Source: Streptomyces justiciae (GTDB lineage Bacteria > Actinomycetota > Actinomycetes > Streptomycetales > Streptomycetaceae). From it: 64,000 bases of DNA. Positions 8,066-15,543 of the stretch are shown here, in pieces. A program made the position numbers and the translations under genes. The notes under the pieces were generated by a model. The model did no database searches. It saw only the letters and a list, made by a program, of their open reading frames with translations, and was not told the DNA's origin. The stretch lies in contig NZ_JADDXU010000032.1 in the NCBI RefSeq assembly GCF_015163075.1, forward strand, positions 1 through 64,000, in the 5' to 3' direction. Position 1 is the stretch's first letter. Every line of letters starts with the position of its first letter.

Positions 8066-9298
8066 ATGGCGCTGAGTGACATAACCCGCTCCGAGGTGGC
8101 CAAGGCAATCGAGGAGTGCGACCGGTTGGGGCGTGATCTCTTCCTCAAGAGCTACGGCTTCCGGCGTGCCCGCAGCTATCTGCTGTCGTACGAGGGCAGG
8201 CAGTACGACTCCAAGGCCATCGTCGGCGCCGCGCACGGCTTTCTGACGGGCCAGGAACCGCTGACGGCGAGCCACTTCTCCGGAGGGGCGCAGCATGCCG
8301 CGGGGCTCCTGAGAGGTCTCGGCTACACCGTCGAGCAGGAGATGGTGCGCGCCGATGCCACTCCCGGTGCCCTCGTCGACAGCATCACCAGGCTGAGGGC
8401 CAACCGTTCGTCCGGACGCCCCGCGCTGTATCAACCGATTACCCTGCTCTGGGCCATCGGACGGGCCCGGCGCGGCGAGCCCCGGCTGGTGTCCTGGCAC
8501 GACACGGACGCGGCCGTCGGCTCTCTCCTGGAACGGTACGGAGCGCGCGGCGAGCGTTCGCGACCGGACTATCCCGTCGCAGCCCTGTATCGCGCCGGCC
8601 TCTGGGAGCTGCGAAACCATTCGGGTGTGGTGCCGACCGCCCACGGTGACGCCCGGCTGCGGAACTGGTTCACGGACAACCAACCGCTCGGCGGGCTCCC
8701 CGAGCCGGTGTACGACTTGGTACGGCGTTCCGGCGAGACCCGCCTCTCGGTGATCGAGGAGTTGTTGTCCACGTTCTTCGAGGGTCTCGACTACGGTCCG
8801 CTGCTTACCGAGGTCGGTCTGTACGACGATGAGGTGGCCGACGACGTCGACACCGACGAACCTGACGGCCGGCCCGAGCAGTGGCTCCTCGACGCGGCCC
8901 GCTACGAGCGTCTGTGCCGGAACGCCGAGCGGCAGGAGGCCAGGAACGGCGGCAGGAGGGTCACCCGCACGACGCACAACCCCCTGCGCTCGGCCTGGGC
9001 GCGACAGGCCGTCCTGGACCGTTGCGAGGGGCGGTGCGAGAACCCCGGCTGCACGGGGCAGCCCGAGGATCTGACCGAGGCGAGGAAGCCGATACTCGAA
9101 GTCGATCACGTGGTGGACCTCGCTCTCGGGGGCCGCGATCACCCCAGCCAGATGGTGGCTCTCTGCCCGAACTGCCACGCTGTCAAGACACGTGGACGCA
9201 CACGCGAGACGCTCCGCGAGATCCTGCTCCGAGTCGCCGTGGAGCGTCACAACGCGGCGAGAGACGCGAGCAGGGAGCCATCATCGACGTCACCCTGA
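8066..9298 (+). CDS. ScoMcrA-like type IV restriction endonuclease (head + SBD + HNH)
   Basis: The product is 410 residues and is predicted to cut modified foreign DNA. Residues 1-90 (ALSDITRSEVAKAIEECDRL through LLRGLGYTV) resemble the ScoMcrA N-terminal head domain. Residues about 100-245, with ALYQPITLLWAIGRARRGE and PDYPVAALYRAGLWEL, resemble the ScoMcrA sulfur-binding domain, which reads phosphorothioate DNA. The C-terminus is a zinc-containing HNH nuclease: CEGRCENPGC, then EVDH at 345-348, then CPNCHAVKT with His 371. No SRA domain lies between head and SBD, so it is shorter than ScoMcrA. The middle Asn of the HNH motif appears replaced (HPSQMVALC). I chose the ATG at 8066; an upstream in-frame extension is unlikely. 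No modification gene is adjacent. Confidence 0.8.
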   Translation: MALSDITRSEVAKAIEECDRLGRDLFLKSYGFRRARSYLLSYEGRQYDSKAIVGAAHGFLTGQEPLTASHFSGGAQHAAGLLRGLGYTVEQEMVRADATPGALVDSITRLRANRSSGRPALYQPITLLWAIGRARRGEPRLVSWHDTDAAVGSLLERYGARGERSRPDYPVAALYRAGLWELRNHSGVVPTAHGDARLRNWFTDNQPLGGLPEPVYDLVRRSGETRLSVIEELLSTFFEGLDYGPLLTEVGLYDDEVADDVDTDEPDGRPEQWLLDAARYERLCRNAERQEARNGGRRVTRTTHNPLRSAWARQAVLDRCEGRCENPGCTGQPEDLTEARKPILEVDHVVDLALGGRDHPSQMVALCPNCHAVKTRGRTRETLREILLRVAVERHNAARDASREPSSTSP

Positions 9299-9320
9299 CC
9301 GCCGCCGCCCCATGTGTCCG

Positions 9321-9869
9321 TCAGACCCATCGGAGGGAGTGCGCGATGGCGTCGCAGAGGTTGCCCATGAGGCTGTCCGTGCCACTGAGAGGGATGGAGA
9401 ACGCGAGGTGGAGGTAACCGACTTCGCCGGGCATACGGACATGGAAATCCATGGCCGTTTCCGTGAGCGTACGCACTGCCTCCCCGGCGGGCAGTTCGAC
9501 CACGTCCACCGTCGTGCTCGCATCGACTCGCCGGGCCAGGGCTCGGGCGAAGTCACCTGTCCGCGGGGCCAGCCCGCGTGGGGACGGCGCCATCGAGACC
9601 AGGAGTGAAGCCGGGACGGCGGCGCCATCCGGCGACTCGGTTTTCAGGAAAAACTCCAACGCGCCCTGCGCCACGCCGGATTCGGCGGCGTTCCGCAGGG
9701 CCGTCCAGATGCGTCGCGTGGTCTCCGCGGAGGCGCCGCTCCCCGTGGACTGCTTGTCGACGAACGTCTTCAGCTGGCGGCGCCAGCGCTCGTGGGTGAG
9801 GTCGACGCGGAACCAGTCGCGGGGGACGAGGAGCCGGTAGTCCGATGGCGGGGCCTCGGCCGTGGTCAC
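9321..9869 (-). CDS. Conserved hypothetical, last gene of the WXG100 operon
   Basis: The product is 182 residues with no signal peptide or membrane helix. The N-terminus (SDYRLLVPRDWFRVDLT) and the closing strands (GYLHLAFSIPLSGTDSLMGNLCDAI) resemble the C-terminal half of the preceding gene's product: FIRVFIPLPNGSTV there corresponds to the LAFSIPLSG strand here. The two may be diverged paralogues or halves of one fold. It starts at a GTG that overlaps the upstream stop (GTGA), so translation is coupled. Genes of this kind accompany WXG100-type proteins in Streptomyces and may act as chaperones or accessory factors; that is a guess. I do not recognise a named family. Confidence 0.6.
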   Translation of the reverse strand: MTTAEAPPSDYRLLVPRDWFRVDLTHERWRRQLKTFVDKQSTGSGASAETTRRIWTALRNAAESGVAQGALEFFLKTESPDGAAVPASLLVSMAPSPRGLAPRTGDFARALARRVDASTTVDVVELPAGEAVRTLTETAMDFHVRMPGEVGYLHLAFSIPLSGTDSLMGNLCDAIAHSLRWV

Positions 9870-10564
9870 GCCGTGGTCCCGGAGGTGACCAGCGGGGTGC
9901 CGTCCGACGTGAACAGGCGGATGCTGCTCACGACGTTCCCGAACATGGTGGAGAAGGTGTCCCAGCCGACCAGCGTCGGGGTACTCAGCTCCATCACCAC
10001 GGTGCTGCCATTCGGCAGAGGGATGAATACGCGTATGAACCAGATTGGGAACACGATGCTCTCGCCGGTCTCGGTCAGGTCGCCGATGAGCTTGGACTCA
10101 CGGGTGCCGATGCACGACACGGCCGCGCCACAGGGCAGTTCGAGCTCGGACACCTCGTTGGCGTCCGCCTGACGGAGGCTGGAGGCGATGGCGCTGACCT
10201 GGGCCGGGATGCCGTCAACGTCGGGGGCGTCGACGAGCGTTGCGAAGACCGTGGCGGTGCAGGGAGTGTCGTTCACGGCGATCACGCCGATGGCCGCATA
10301 CTCGGCCCCGGCCGCGTGCAGTTCGTCGAAGCCCAGGGCGCAGATCACGGCGAACCTGGTCCTGTCGTCCTCGGTCGCTCCGGACAGGGCCTTGTCGGCG
10401 AGTTCCTCCAGCAGCCGGATCGCTTCGTCGTCGTCCTTTTCGTGGAGGGGGAGGTCGTAGAAGAGTTCGGGCATCACCCAGCGGACGTGGATGTCGTCTG
10501 CGTTGAGGGCCGGCGGTGCTGGGTGGGTGGGGATGAACTCCGACAGTTCGACCTGGGTTGTCAC
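9866..10564 (-). CDS. Conserved hypothetical of the WXG100 operon
   Basis: The product is 232 residues, acidic and soluble, with no signal or membrane segment. It is rich in strands and helices typical of cytosolic proteins (HVRWVMPELFYDLPLHEKDD, VVSSIRLFTSDGTPLV). Its C-terminal half looks related to the next gene's product. It is joined by 4-base overlaps on both sides (GTGA at 10561-10564 and at 9866-9869), so three genes form one translational unit with the membrane protein at 10561-11133. In ESX-type loci soluble proteins in this position often bind secreted partners before export, but nothing in the sequence proves that here. Confidence 0.6.
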   Translation of the reverse strand: MTTQVELSEFIPTHPAPPALNADDIHVRWVMPELFYDLPLHEKDDDEAIRLLEELADKALSGATEDDRTRFAVICALGFDELHAAGAEYAAIGVIAVNDTPCTATVFATLVDAPDVDGIPAQVSAIASSLRQADANEVSELELPCGAAVSCIGTRESKLIGDLTETGESIVFPIWFIRVFIPLPNGSTVVMELSTPTLVGWDTFSTMFGNVVSSIRLFTSDGTPLVTSGTTA

Positions 10565-11133
10565 GCCGGCTCTTCCTTCTCGGGGATGGGATGTTCGGGG
10601 GCGTCAGGGAAGAACTTCCGGGAGGTCACGTACATCCCGTAGTACGGATACAGGCTCGGGATGTCGGCGCCGCCCCGGCGGGCGATGCCGACGATCTTGC
10701 GGTACAGGCGGACCCGGCACCGCATGTTCCGGATCGTCGGATCAAGCAGGTCTCGCCGCCGCGCCAGGTAGGTCGCCAGGATGGAGGCGCACACGATCAG
10801 TGCGTCCACGACGATGAAGCCGATCTGGAACGGGCGGGACTTCTGGGACGCGACCAGGTCCCAGAACGGCCAGGCGCCGAGCCCGAAGACGAAGAGCGGA
10901 ATGGCCAGCAGGCAGCCGAGAACGCTGCCCTTCTCCGTGTCCTGGCGGCGCTGGAACAGCAACCACTGCACGGCCCGGTCATCCAGAAAGTCGAAGCGCA
11001 CTGCGCGTCCGTACTGCGCCGCCGCCGCCTTGGCCGATGGAACCGAGGCGATGACGGACGAGGGGATGAGGTCGTGCACGCTCCCCTGGTCGTCGACGAA
11101 CTGTCCGGGTTTCAGCGCGTGGTAGTCACCCAT
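10561..11133 (-). CDS. Two-helix membrane protein of the WXG100 operon
   Basis: The product is 190 residues. A soluble N-terminus of about 65 residues is followed by two membrane helices (GSVLGCLLAIPLFVFGLGAW and FQIGFIVVDALIVCASILATYL) and a basic cytosolic tail containing PYYGMYVTSRKFFPD. It resembles membrane proteins found beside WXG100-like genes in Streptomyces that lack a complete ESX apparatus. The ATG at 11133 sits behind AGGAAG and follows the T7SS-type effector gene after 12 bp. It may anchor or sense the secreted partners; that is inference from position. Confidence 0.6.
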   Translation of the reverse strand: MGDYHALKPGQFVDDQGSVHDLIPSSVIASVPSAKAAAAQYGRAVRFDFLDDRAVQWLLFQRRQDTEKGSVLGCLLAIPLFVFGLGAWPFWDLVASQKSRPFQIGFIVVDALIVCASILATYLARRRDLLDPTIRNMRCRVRLYRKIVGIARRGGADIPSLYPYYGMYVTSRKFFPDAPEHPIPEKEEPA

Positions 11134-11145
11134 GGATGTGTCTTC

Positions 11146-12426
11146 CTATCGGGCGGGCGCCAGGGCGGCGTGGAACGAGGTCGACGACGGGGACGGCTGC
11201 GGCGTCGGTGAAGGAGTTCCCGATCCGGATGGGGCGCTCGGTGACGTGTCCGGTGCCGGTGTGGGGCGAGCATCGCCAGGCGGGGGAGAGACGTCGTGCA
11301 CGGTGTCGTCGGCGCCGAACCGAGAACGCAGCCTGACGAGAGAGTGCACATACGCGTTGCCGAGCGCGGCACCCTTGAGCCACCGGGTCACCACCTCCGG
11401 GTTGAATCCCTCCGCGGGGAGCTTGATCTTGGTGATCCCCTTCTTCGAGAGAATCTTGGACGCGAGCCTGACCCCGTCGTTGATCCTCTTCACACCGAAG
11501 CCGTTCGTGAACCCGGCCCAGATGCCGCTTCTGGCGGCAAGAAATCGTGCCCCCTTGGCCGCCGCCGAAATCCCCTTGAGAGCTCCGAACGCGGGAAACA
11601 GCCCCAGTACATCGACACCGATCTTCAGCAGATCGAGCTTGCCACCACGGGCGAAGACGTCGTAGAGACGGCCGGTCAAGGCGACGGCGCTGGTCGCGGC
11701 GGCAAGCACCGCGATAGCCACCGCGGTGATGGGGCCGAGGAAGATGGCGGCAGCCAGAGCCGCCACGGCCAGCACTGTTCCCAGGGTGGAGATCCAGTCG
11801 GCGTGGTCCGCGAGCCAGTCCATGAGCCCGCCGGGATCATGGACCCCGTCATGGTGGATCACGTTCTTGATCCGCCTGGCGGCGCGGCGTGCGGCCTCGT
11901 CGCGGATGGACTTCGCCCGCATGATCTTCTTCTCGGCTTCGAGCATGAGCTGCGCGGCATCGTCGTGCTTCTTCTGCTGCTTGCTGTGCGTCACCGCGTC
12001 GTCGCCGGTCAGGACCTTGCCGTTGAGCGGTTCCAGCACCTTGTTGGCGGCCTTGCAGTCGACCTCGGCGTCCCGGTACTCCTGCAGACCCCTGTCCGCC
12101 AGGCGTTGTGCCCGGTGTAGCTCGCTGGCGTACTCGTCGCTCTCCCCGTCGATGACTTTGGTGCCGAGTGCGATGGATGCCTCGTCGTAGCGGTCGTACG
12201 CCTTCTTCAACCGGCCCGCGGTGTCGCCCGCCGTCTCGTGGAAGGCCCGGCCGGCTTCGCTGTCCCAGCCGTCGACCGAGGACAGTGCCTTGATGTTGCG
12301 GGCCTGTTTGTCGATCTCGTCGGCCATGGCGCGCAGCTTCTTGCCGAGCTTGGCCACTTCGTCGGGGTCGCCGGGTACGGGATCGGAGTCGTACAGCGGC
12401 GACCAGTCCTTCGGGCGGGCTGTCAC
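11146..12426 (-). CDS. Putative T7SS-type secreted protein with WXG-like N-terminus
   Basis: The product is 426 residues. Residues 1-110 are helical and WXG/LXG-like (KLGKKLRAMADEIDKQ, VDGWDSEAGRAFHETAGDTA), as in substrates of type VII (ESX) secretion. A charged coiled-coil region follows, ending near KNVIHHDGVHDP. Then come two or three strongly hydrophobic segments (about 195-255). The C-terminus is a Pro/Ser/Thr tail with no recognisable toxin domain, so a toxin module may have been lost or may never have been present. The GTG at 12426 overlaps the stop of the WXG100 gene (GTGA). Effectors of this architecture often have hydrophobic regions that help toxin entry. Secretion is inferred; no EccC gene is in the window. 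Confidence 0.6.
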   Translation of the reverse strand: MTARPKDWSPLYDSDPVPGDPDEVAKLGKKLRAMADEIDKQARNIKALSSVDGWDSEAGRAFHETAGDTAGRLKKAYDRYDEASIALGTKVIDGESDEYASELHRAQRLADRGLQEYRDAEVDCKAANKVLEPLNGKVLTGDDAVTHSKQQKKHDDAAQLMLEAEKKIMRAKSIRDEAARRAARRIKNVIHHDGVHDPGGLMDWLADHADWISTLGTVLAVAALAAAIFLGPITAVAIAVLAAATSAVALTGRLYDVFARGGKLDLLKIGVDVLGLFPAFGALKGISAAAKGARFLAARSGIWAGFTNGFGVKRINDGVRLASKILSKKGITKIKLPAEGFNPEVVTRWLKGAALGNAYVHSLVRLRSRFGADDTVHDVSPPPGDARPTPAPDTSPSAPSGSGTPSPTPQPSPSSTSFHAALAPAR

Positions 12427-12737
12427 TTCTTCCCCTTCTTCCCGCTCTTCTTGGCGTCCCGGAGGGCGTTGGCGAGTTCGTGGTCGAGACCGTCGTAGGA
12501 CTCGGCCGCGTTCTGCGTGAACTTGGCCAGGTTCTCGATGTCCTTCATCAGCTTCTTCCGGTTCTTCTCCCACGTGTCGGAGAAGTCGTCGAAGACGTCG
12601 CGGAGCGTGCTGCTGCCCAGCTCGTCGCCGTAGCCCTCAGCGGGATTGCCGTGCTCGTCGAACTCCTTGTGGAGACGGAAAAGTGCGTCCGAGCAGTCCT
12701 TGATCATGTCAAGGTCCGCTTGCATCCTGTCAGCCAC
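12423..12737 (-). CDS. WXG100-like small protein
   Basis: The product is 104 residues, all-helical and highly charged, with FSDTWEKNRKKLMKDIENLA in the centre and a Lys-rich C-terminus (AKKSGKKGKK). Size, two-helix pattern and the central Trp match WXG100/ESAT-6-like partners, which are exported as dimers by type VII secretion. The exact W-x-G is not present (the residues after Trp are Glu-Lys). I prefer the GTG at 12737, seven bases after a GGGGGG run; an ATG at 12752 is the alternative. It overlaps the next gene by GTGA, so it is most likely made in step with that protein. Confidence 0.6.
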   Translation of the reverse strand: MADRMQADLDMIKDCSDALFRLHKEFDEHGNPAEGYGDELGSSTLRDVFDDFSDTWEKNRKKLMKDIENLAKFTQNAAESYDGLDHELANALRDAKKSGKKGKK

Positions 12738-12778
12738 GCCGAATCCCCCCATGAAGGTCCCGAACTGCTCGTTGCTGC

Positions 12779-13828
12779 CTACCGGTTGACGGCTTGGATC
12801 TCCTGTACGACGACGTCCTGGTCGGCGCCGAACGTACCGTTCGGGAGATCGCCGCCCTGGCCGGTAGTGCTCGTCCAGCTGATCTTCCAGGTGATGGTCG
12901 CCTGGAGCTTGTACGAGCCGTTGCCGGAGGAGCGCAGGTACTTCACGCCGCACGGCGGGGTTTCGCCGGCCTTGCCCTTGGCGTACGGTTCGCCGATCTT
13001 TCCGTTGTTGATCGCGCATTCGCCGGAGGCCGGGTAAGTGACAGCGTCGCCCGTGCCCGGCTCGATCTTCAGTGAGATCGGCTCGGCGGTGGTTGTCGCG
13101 CTGAGATCGAGTACTGGGACGGAAGCCGTGACCGAGACCGGCTTGAAGTCCGAGGTATCCAGCCAGGCCCAGGTCGGCAGGTTCACCTTCGTGGTGTTCT
13201 CCGGGGCGAGGTCGACCTTGGTGGAAGGGACGCGGATCTCGCCGTAGGCGAGCTGGGCGAGGGTCTCGGCGGTGATGGCCTGCGGACGGTTGGCCGGCGG
13301 TGCGTCACCCTTGTCGACCCAGAACGGCATTTCGTCGCAGTCGTTGGCGCCCGGGTCCGCCTCCCGGCCCTCGGTGACGTACGCGTCCCACCAGTAACCG
13401 TCGTCTGCCTTGTCCTTGTTGAAGTCCTTGTAGGGGTCGCCGTTGACGAAGTAGTTCTGCGTCATCAGCGCCCACTCGTGACTCGGCGCGCTGCTCTCCC
13501 ACACCTGCTTCATCTGCGCCTCAAGTTCCTTGGGCGTGTACTTCGGTGCGTAGTAGCAGGCCGGGGGAGTCCAGGAGGCGGTGGTCGATGTGACGGCGCC
13601 GGTCGACTTGCCGCTGCCGTTCTTCGAGCGGTCGTAGACGATTCCGGCGGAGACCGTGGAGGTCAGCCTGCCGTCGTTGGCTCCGCCCGAGGCATTTTCG
13701 TCAGTCTTGGAGCCGTTGGTGCTGCCATCGTGGCCATAGCCTGCGAACGCTTGTGGTGAGCACAGCACGAGGGCCACAGCCGCGGCGAGGGCAACCACCG
13801 CCGGCCTGCCGTGCTTCAGGACTGGCAT
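12779..13828 (-). CDS. Secreted protein of the WXG100 operon
   Basis: The product is 349 residues with a clear Sec signal peptide (KHGRPAVVALAAAVALVLCS, then AFA). The mature protein is strand-rich, with Trp- and Gly-rich stretches (DDGYWWDAYVTEG, LPTWAWLDTSDF) and four Cys residues that could form disulfides. No catalytic motif is recognised. It overlaps the lipoprotein gene by 13 bp and sits 41 bp before the WXG100 gene, so all belong to one transcript. Similar secreted proteins accompany WXG100 genes in Streptomyces. It may form an extracytoplasmic part of the export or adhesion machinery; that is inferred only from location. Confidence 0.65.
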   Translation of the reverse strand: MPVLKHGRPAVVALAAAVALVLCSPQAFAGYGHDGSTNGSKTDENASGGANDGRLTSTVSAGIVYDRSKNGSGKSTGAVTSTTASWTPPACYYAPKYTPKELEAQMKQVWESSAPSHEWALMTQNYFVNGDPYKDFNKDKADDGYWWDAYVTEGREADPGANDCDEMPFWVDKGDAPPANRPQAITAETLAQLAYGEIRVPSTKVDLAPENTTKVNLPTWAWLDTSDFKPVSVTASVPVLDLSATTTAEPISLKIEPGTGDAVTYPASGECAINNGKIGEPYAKGKAGETPPCGVKYLRSSGNGSYKLQATITWKISWTSTTGQGGDLPNGTFGADQDVVVQEIQAVNR

Positions 13829-14472
13829 GCGGCACTCCCGCGCTGCGACGTCAGAGTCTCGGTGATCCAGACACCCTGCTTGTTGACCCGAAGTCGGCTG
13901 TTGTAGAGGACGTAGTTGTCCTTCGAGGCCGGGGTCACGTCGGTCTTGCCGGTCTTGAGGCTCTTGTTGTACGCCTTGTTCTGATCTTCGCAGTAGACGA
14001 AGCCCGCGGTGCCGTCACTGTTGATCTTGACATTGGCGCTGTAGTAGCGCTTGGCCCCGGTGATGCGATCCTTGTAGTCCACGAATTCCTGGATGAACTT
14101 CTTGCTTCCCGCTGCCGCCTCACCGTCGGAGTAGTAGCGGTATGCCTTGTTGAGCGGGTCCTGTTCGGCGATGGCCATGTCGACGGCCTTGATGAACTGC
14201 TCGCTGTCGGCCAGGACTGCGTCCTTGTCCTCGTCGCCCGTCGTGGGCCACTCAAAGGTGTACGTCAGATCCGACGGCAGCTCGATTTTCGGCCGGTCAG
14301 ACGCGGTTGATGCCGAAGCGGTGGGGGATGCTGATGCGTCACCCGCGGTGTCAGCGCCCGCGATCTTGTCGCTGCCCTTGGCGCTGTCGTCGTCGCCCCC
14401 GCAGGCGGACAGCGACAGGGCCGCGACAGCGGTCAGCGCGGCGGCTGCGAGCAGCTTGGGGCGGCGGTTCAC
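13816..14472 (-). CDS. Lipoprotein, first gene of the WXG100 operon
   Basis: The product is 218 residues. The signal peptide ends in a lipobox (LSLSAC, Cys at about 24), so the protein is lipidated and held on the outer face of the membrane. A Gly/Asp/Ser linker leads to a soluble domain of about 150 residues (TYTFEWPTTGDEDKDAV, FIQEFVDYKDRITGAKRYY). That domain has the helix-then-curved-sheet pattern of NTF2-like folds, though I cannot confirm it. It heads a seven-gene minus-strand run and is preceded by about 200 bp without genes, where the promoter should lie. Confidence 0.7.
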   Translation of the reverse strand: MNRRPKLLAAAALTAVAALSLSACGGDDDSAKGSDKIAGADTAGDASASPTASASTASDRPKIELPSDLTYTFEWPTTGDEDKDAVLADSEQFIKAVDMAIAEQDPLNKAYRYYSDGEAAAGSKKFIQEFVDYKDRITGAKRYYSANVKINSDGTAGFVYCEDQNKAYNKSLKTGKTDVTPASKDNYVLYNSRLRVNKQGVWITETLTSQRGSAACQS

Positions 14473-14540
14473 GGATGGCTCCCGGTGGGGCGAGGGTTCT
14501 CACGAGTGTGCCAACGCTATCTATGGGTCTTGAGAAGACA

Positions 14541-14577
14541 CCAGTTGGGTTTACGTCAACCCCGGTTCCCTAACTGG
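14541..14577. promoter_or_regulatory. Imperfect inverted repeat upstream of the WXG100 operon
   Basis: CCAGTTGGG and CCC-TAACTGG pair with one bulge, and inside them GGGTT and AACCC form a second short stem. The element lies 69 bp upstream of the lipoprotein start. It could be an operator, or the terminator of the toxin-immunity transcript that ends at 14671. Confidence 0.35.
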
Positions 14578-14670
14578 GCAAATGCCGACAGATGCCGCCA
14601 TGCGTAGCGTGCTTGAGCGATCACCGTTTCGTAACGCAACGAAGTCTGTGAGCGTTTTCCTCGGTCTCGA

Positions 14671-15543
14671 TCACCAGGGCAGCGGCTCCGGTCGCCGGTG
14701 CCACCACCAGCCCAGTTGCCGCTGCCGCGCCGCCGTCCCGAGCAAGAGGTGGGCCAGCTCGCCCCGTTGGTCTTCCGCGGTGAGCCGTACGTAGGTGTGG
14801 TCCAACTGGCGTACGGCATCACGCAGGTGACCTGCGAGTGCTTCGGCGTCGGTGAGCTGTGGCGCGAGGCGTTCCAGGCCGTCCCGCGCTTCGAGGCGCT
14901 CCTGGTATAGGTCCGGGGGGCACCAGCCTGAACCGGCCCACCCCGATCCCATGTGGCTGACGAGTCTCTCCCACGCTCCCAGGTAATCCGATACGCGATA
15001 CTCCGCGCTCTCGGGAGGCAGGGGATGTGCGCGAAGCAGTTCGTCGAAGCCGTCGGAGATCGGAGTGGGGATCCTCAGCTCCCTGACCACTTCCGGGATC
15101 CTCATGACTCGTACGTTCGGCAGCTGTGGCACCGGGGATTCGATGGCGTCGACAACGTAGACGGGCTCTTCGTCATTCGATTCGTAAAGTCGCGCACGGG
15201 TGAGGTGTCCTTGGGGCGTGGCTGCCCAGTAGGCACTCGGCAGGTCCTCCTCGGCAGGGAAGAAGACCACTGCCCCGGTTGCTGTGGCGACTTGCTGTGC
15301 CAGCGCCGGCTCCGAAGGAGGGTCGGTGACGGATTTCTGGGCGTAGATCTCCAAAGACCACGCCAGGTGCCCGCGAAGGGTGCTGTATTCGCAGGACACG
15401 GCGGCTTCCCAGTTCCGCAGGTCGGGATCGCCGAGGGAATTGGCAACGTCCACATCTCGGCGACCGACGTTGAAGGCCGTCGCCAGGACGGCTGCAAGGC
15501 TGGACGGTTCCGCCGCATCGGTGACCAGCAGGTTGTACATCAT
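14671..15543 (-). CDS. Candidate immunity protein for the PrsW-toxin fusion
   Basis: The product is 290 residues, acidic, with no signal peptide or membrane helix, so it should stay in the cytosol. Recognisable only as a conserved hypothetical: an N-terminal alpha/beta part (LLVTDAAEPSSLAAVLATAF, ATGAVVFFPAEEDLPSAYW), then a helical C-terminal part with WERLVSHMGSGWAGSGWC. The ATG overlaps the toxin-like gene's stop by four bases (ATGA at 15540-15543), the usual arrangement of toxin and immunity genes, where the antidote is made with the toxin. Function is inferred from this coupling and from the toxin-like C-terminus upstream; no Imm family was recognised. Confidence 0.55.
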   Translation of the reverse strand: MMYNLLVTDAAEPSSLAAVLATAFNVGRRDVDVANSLGDPDLRNWEAAVSCEYSTLRGHLAWSLEIYAQKSVTDPPSEPALAQQVATATGAVVFFPAEEDLPSAYWAATPQGHLTRARLYESNDEEPVYVVDAIESPVPQLPNVRVMRIPEVVRELRIPTPISDGFDELLRAHPLPPESAEYRVSDYLGAWERLVSHMGSGWAGSGWCPPDLYQERLEARDGLERLAPQLTDAEALAGHLRDAVRQLDHTYVRLTAEDQRGELAHLLLGTAARQRQLGWWWHRRPEPLPW

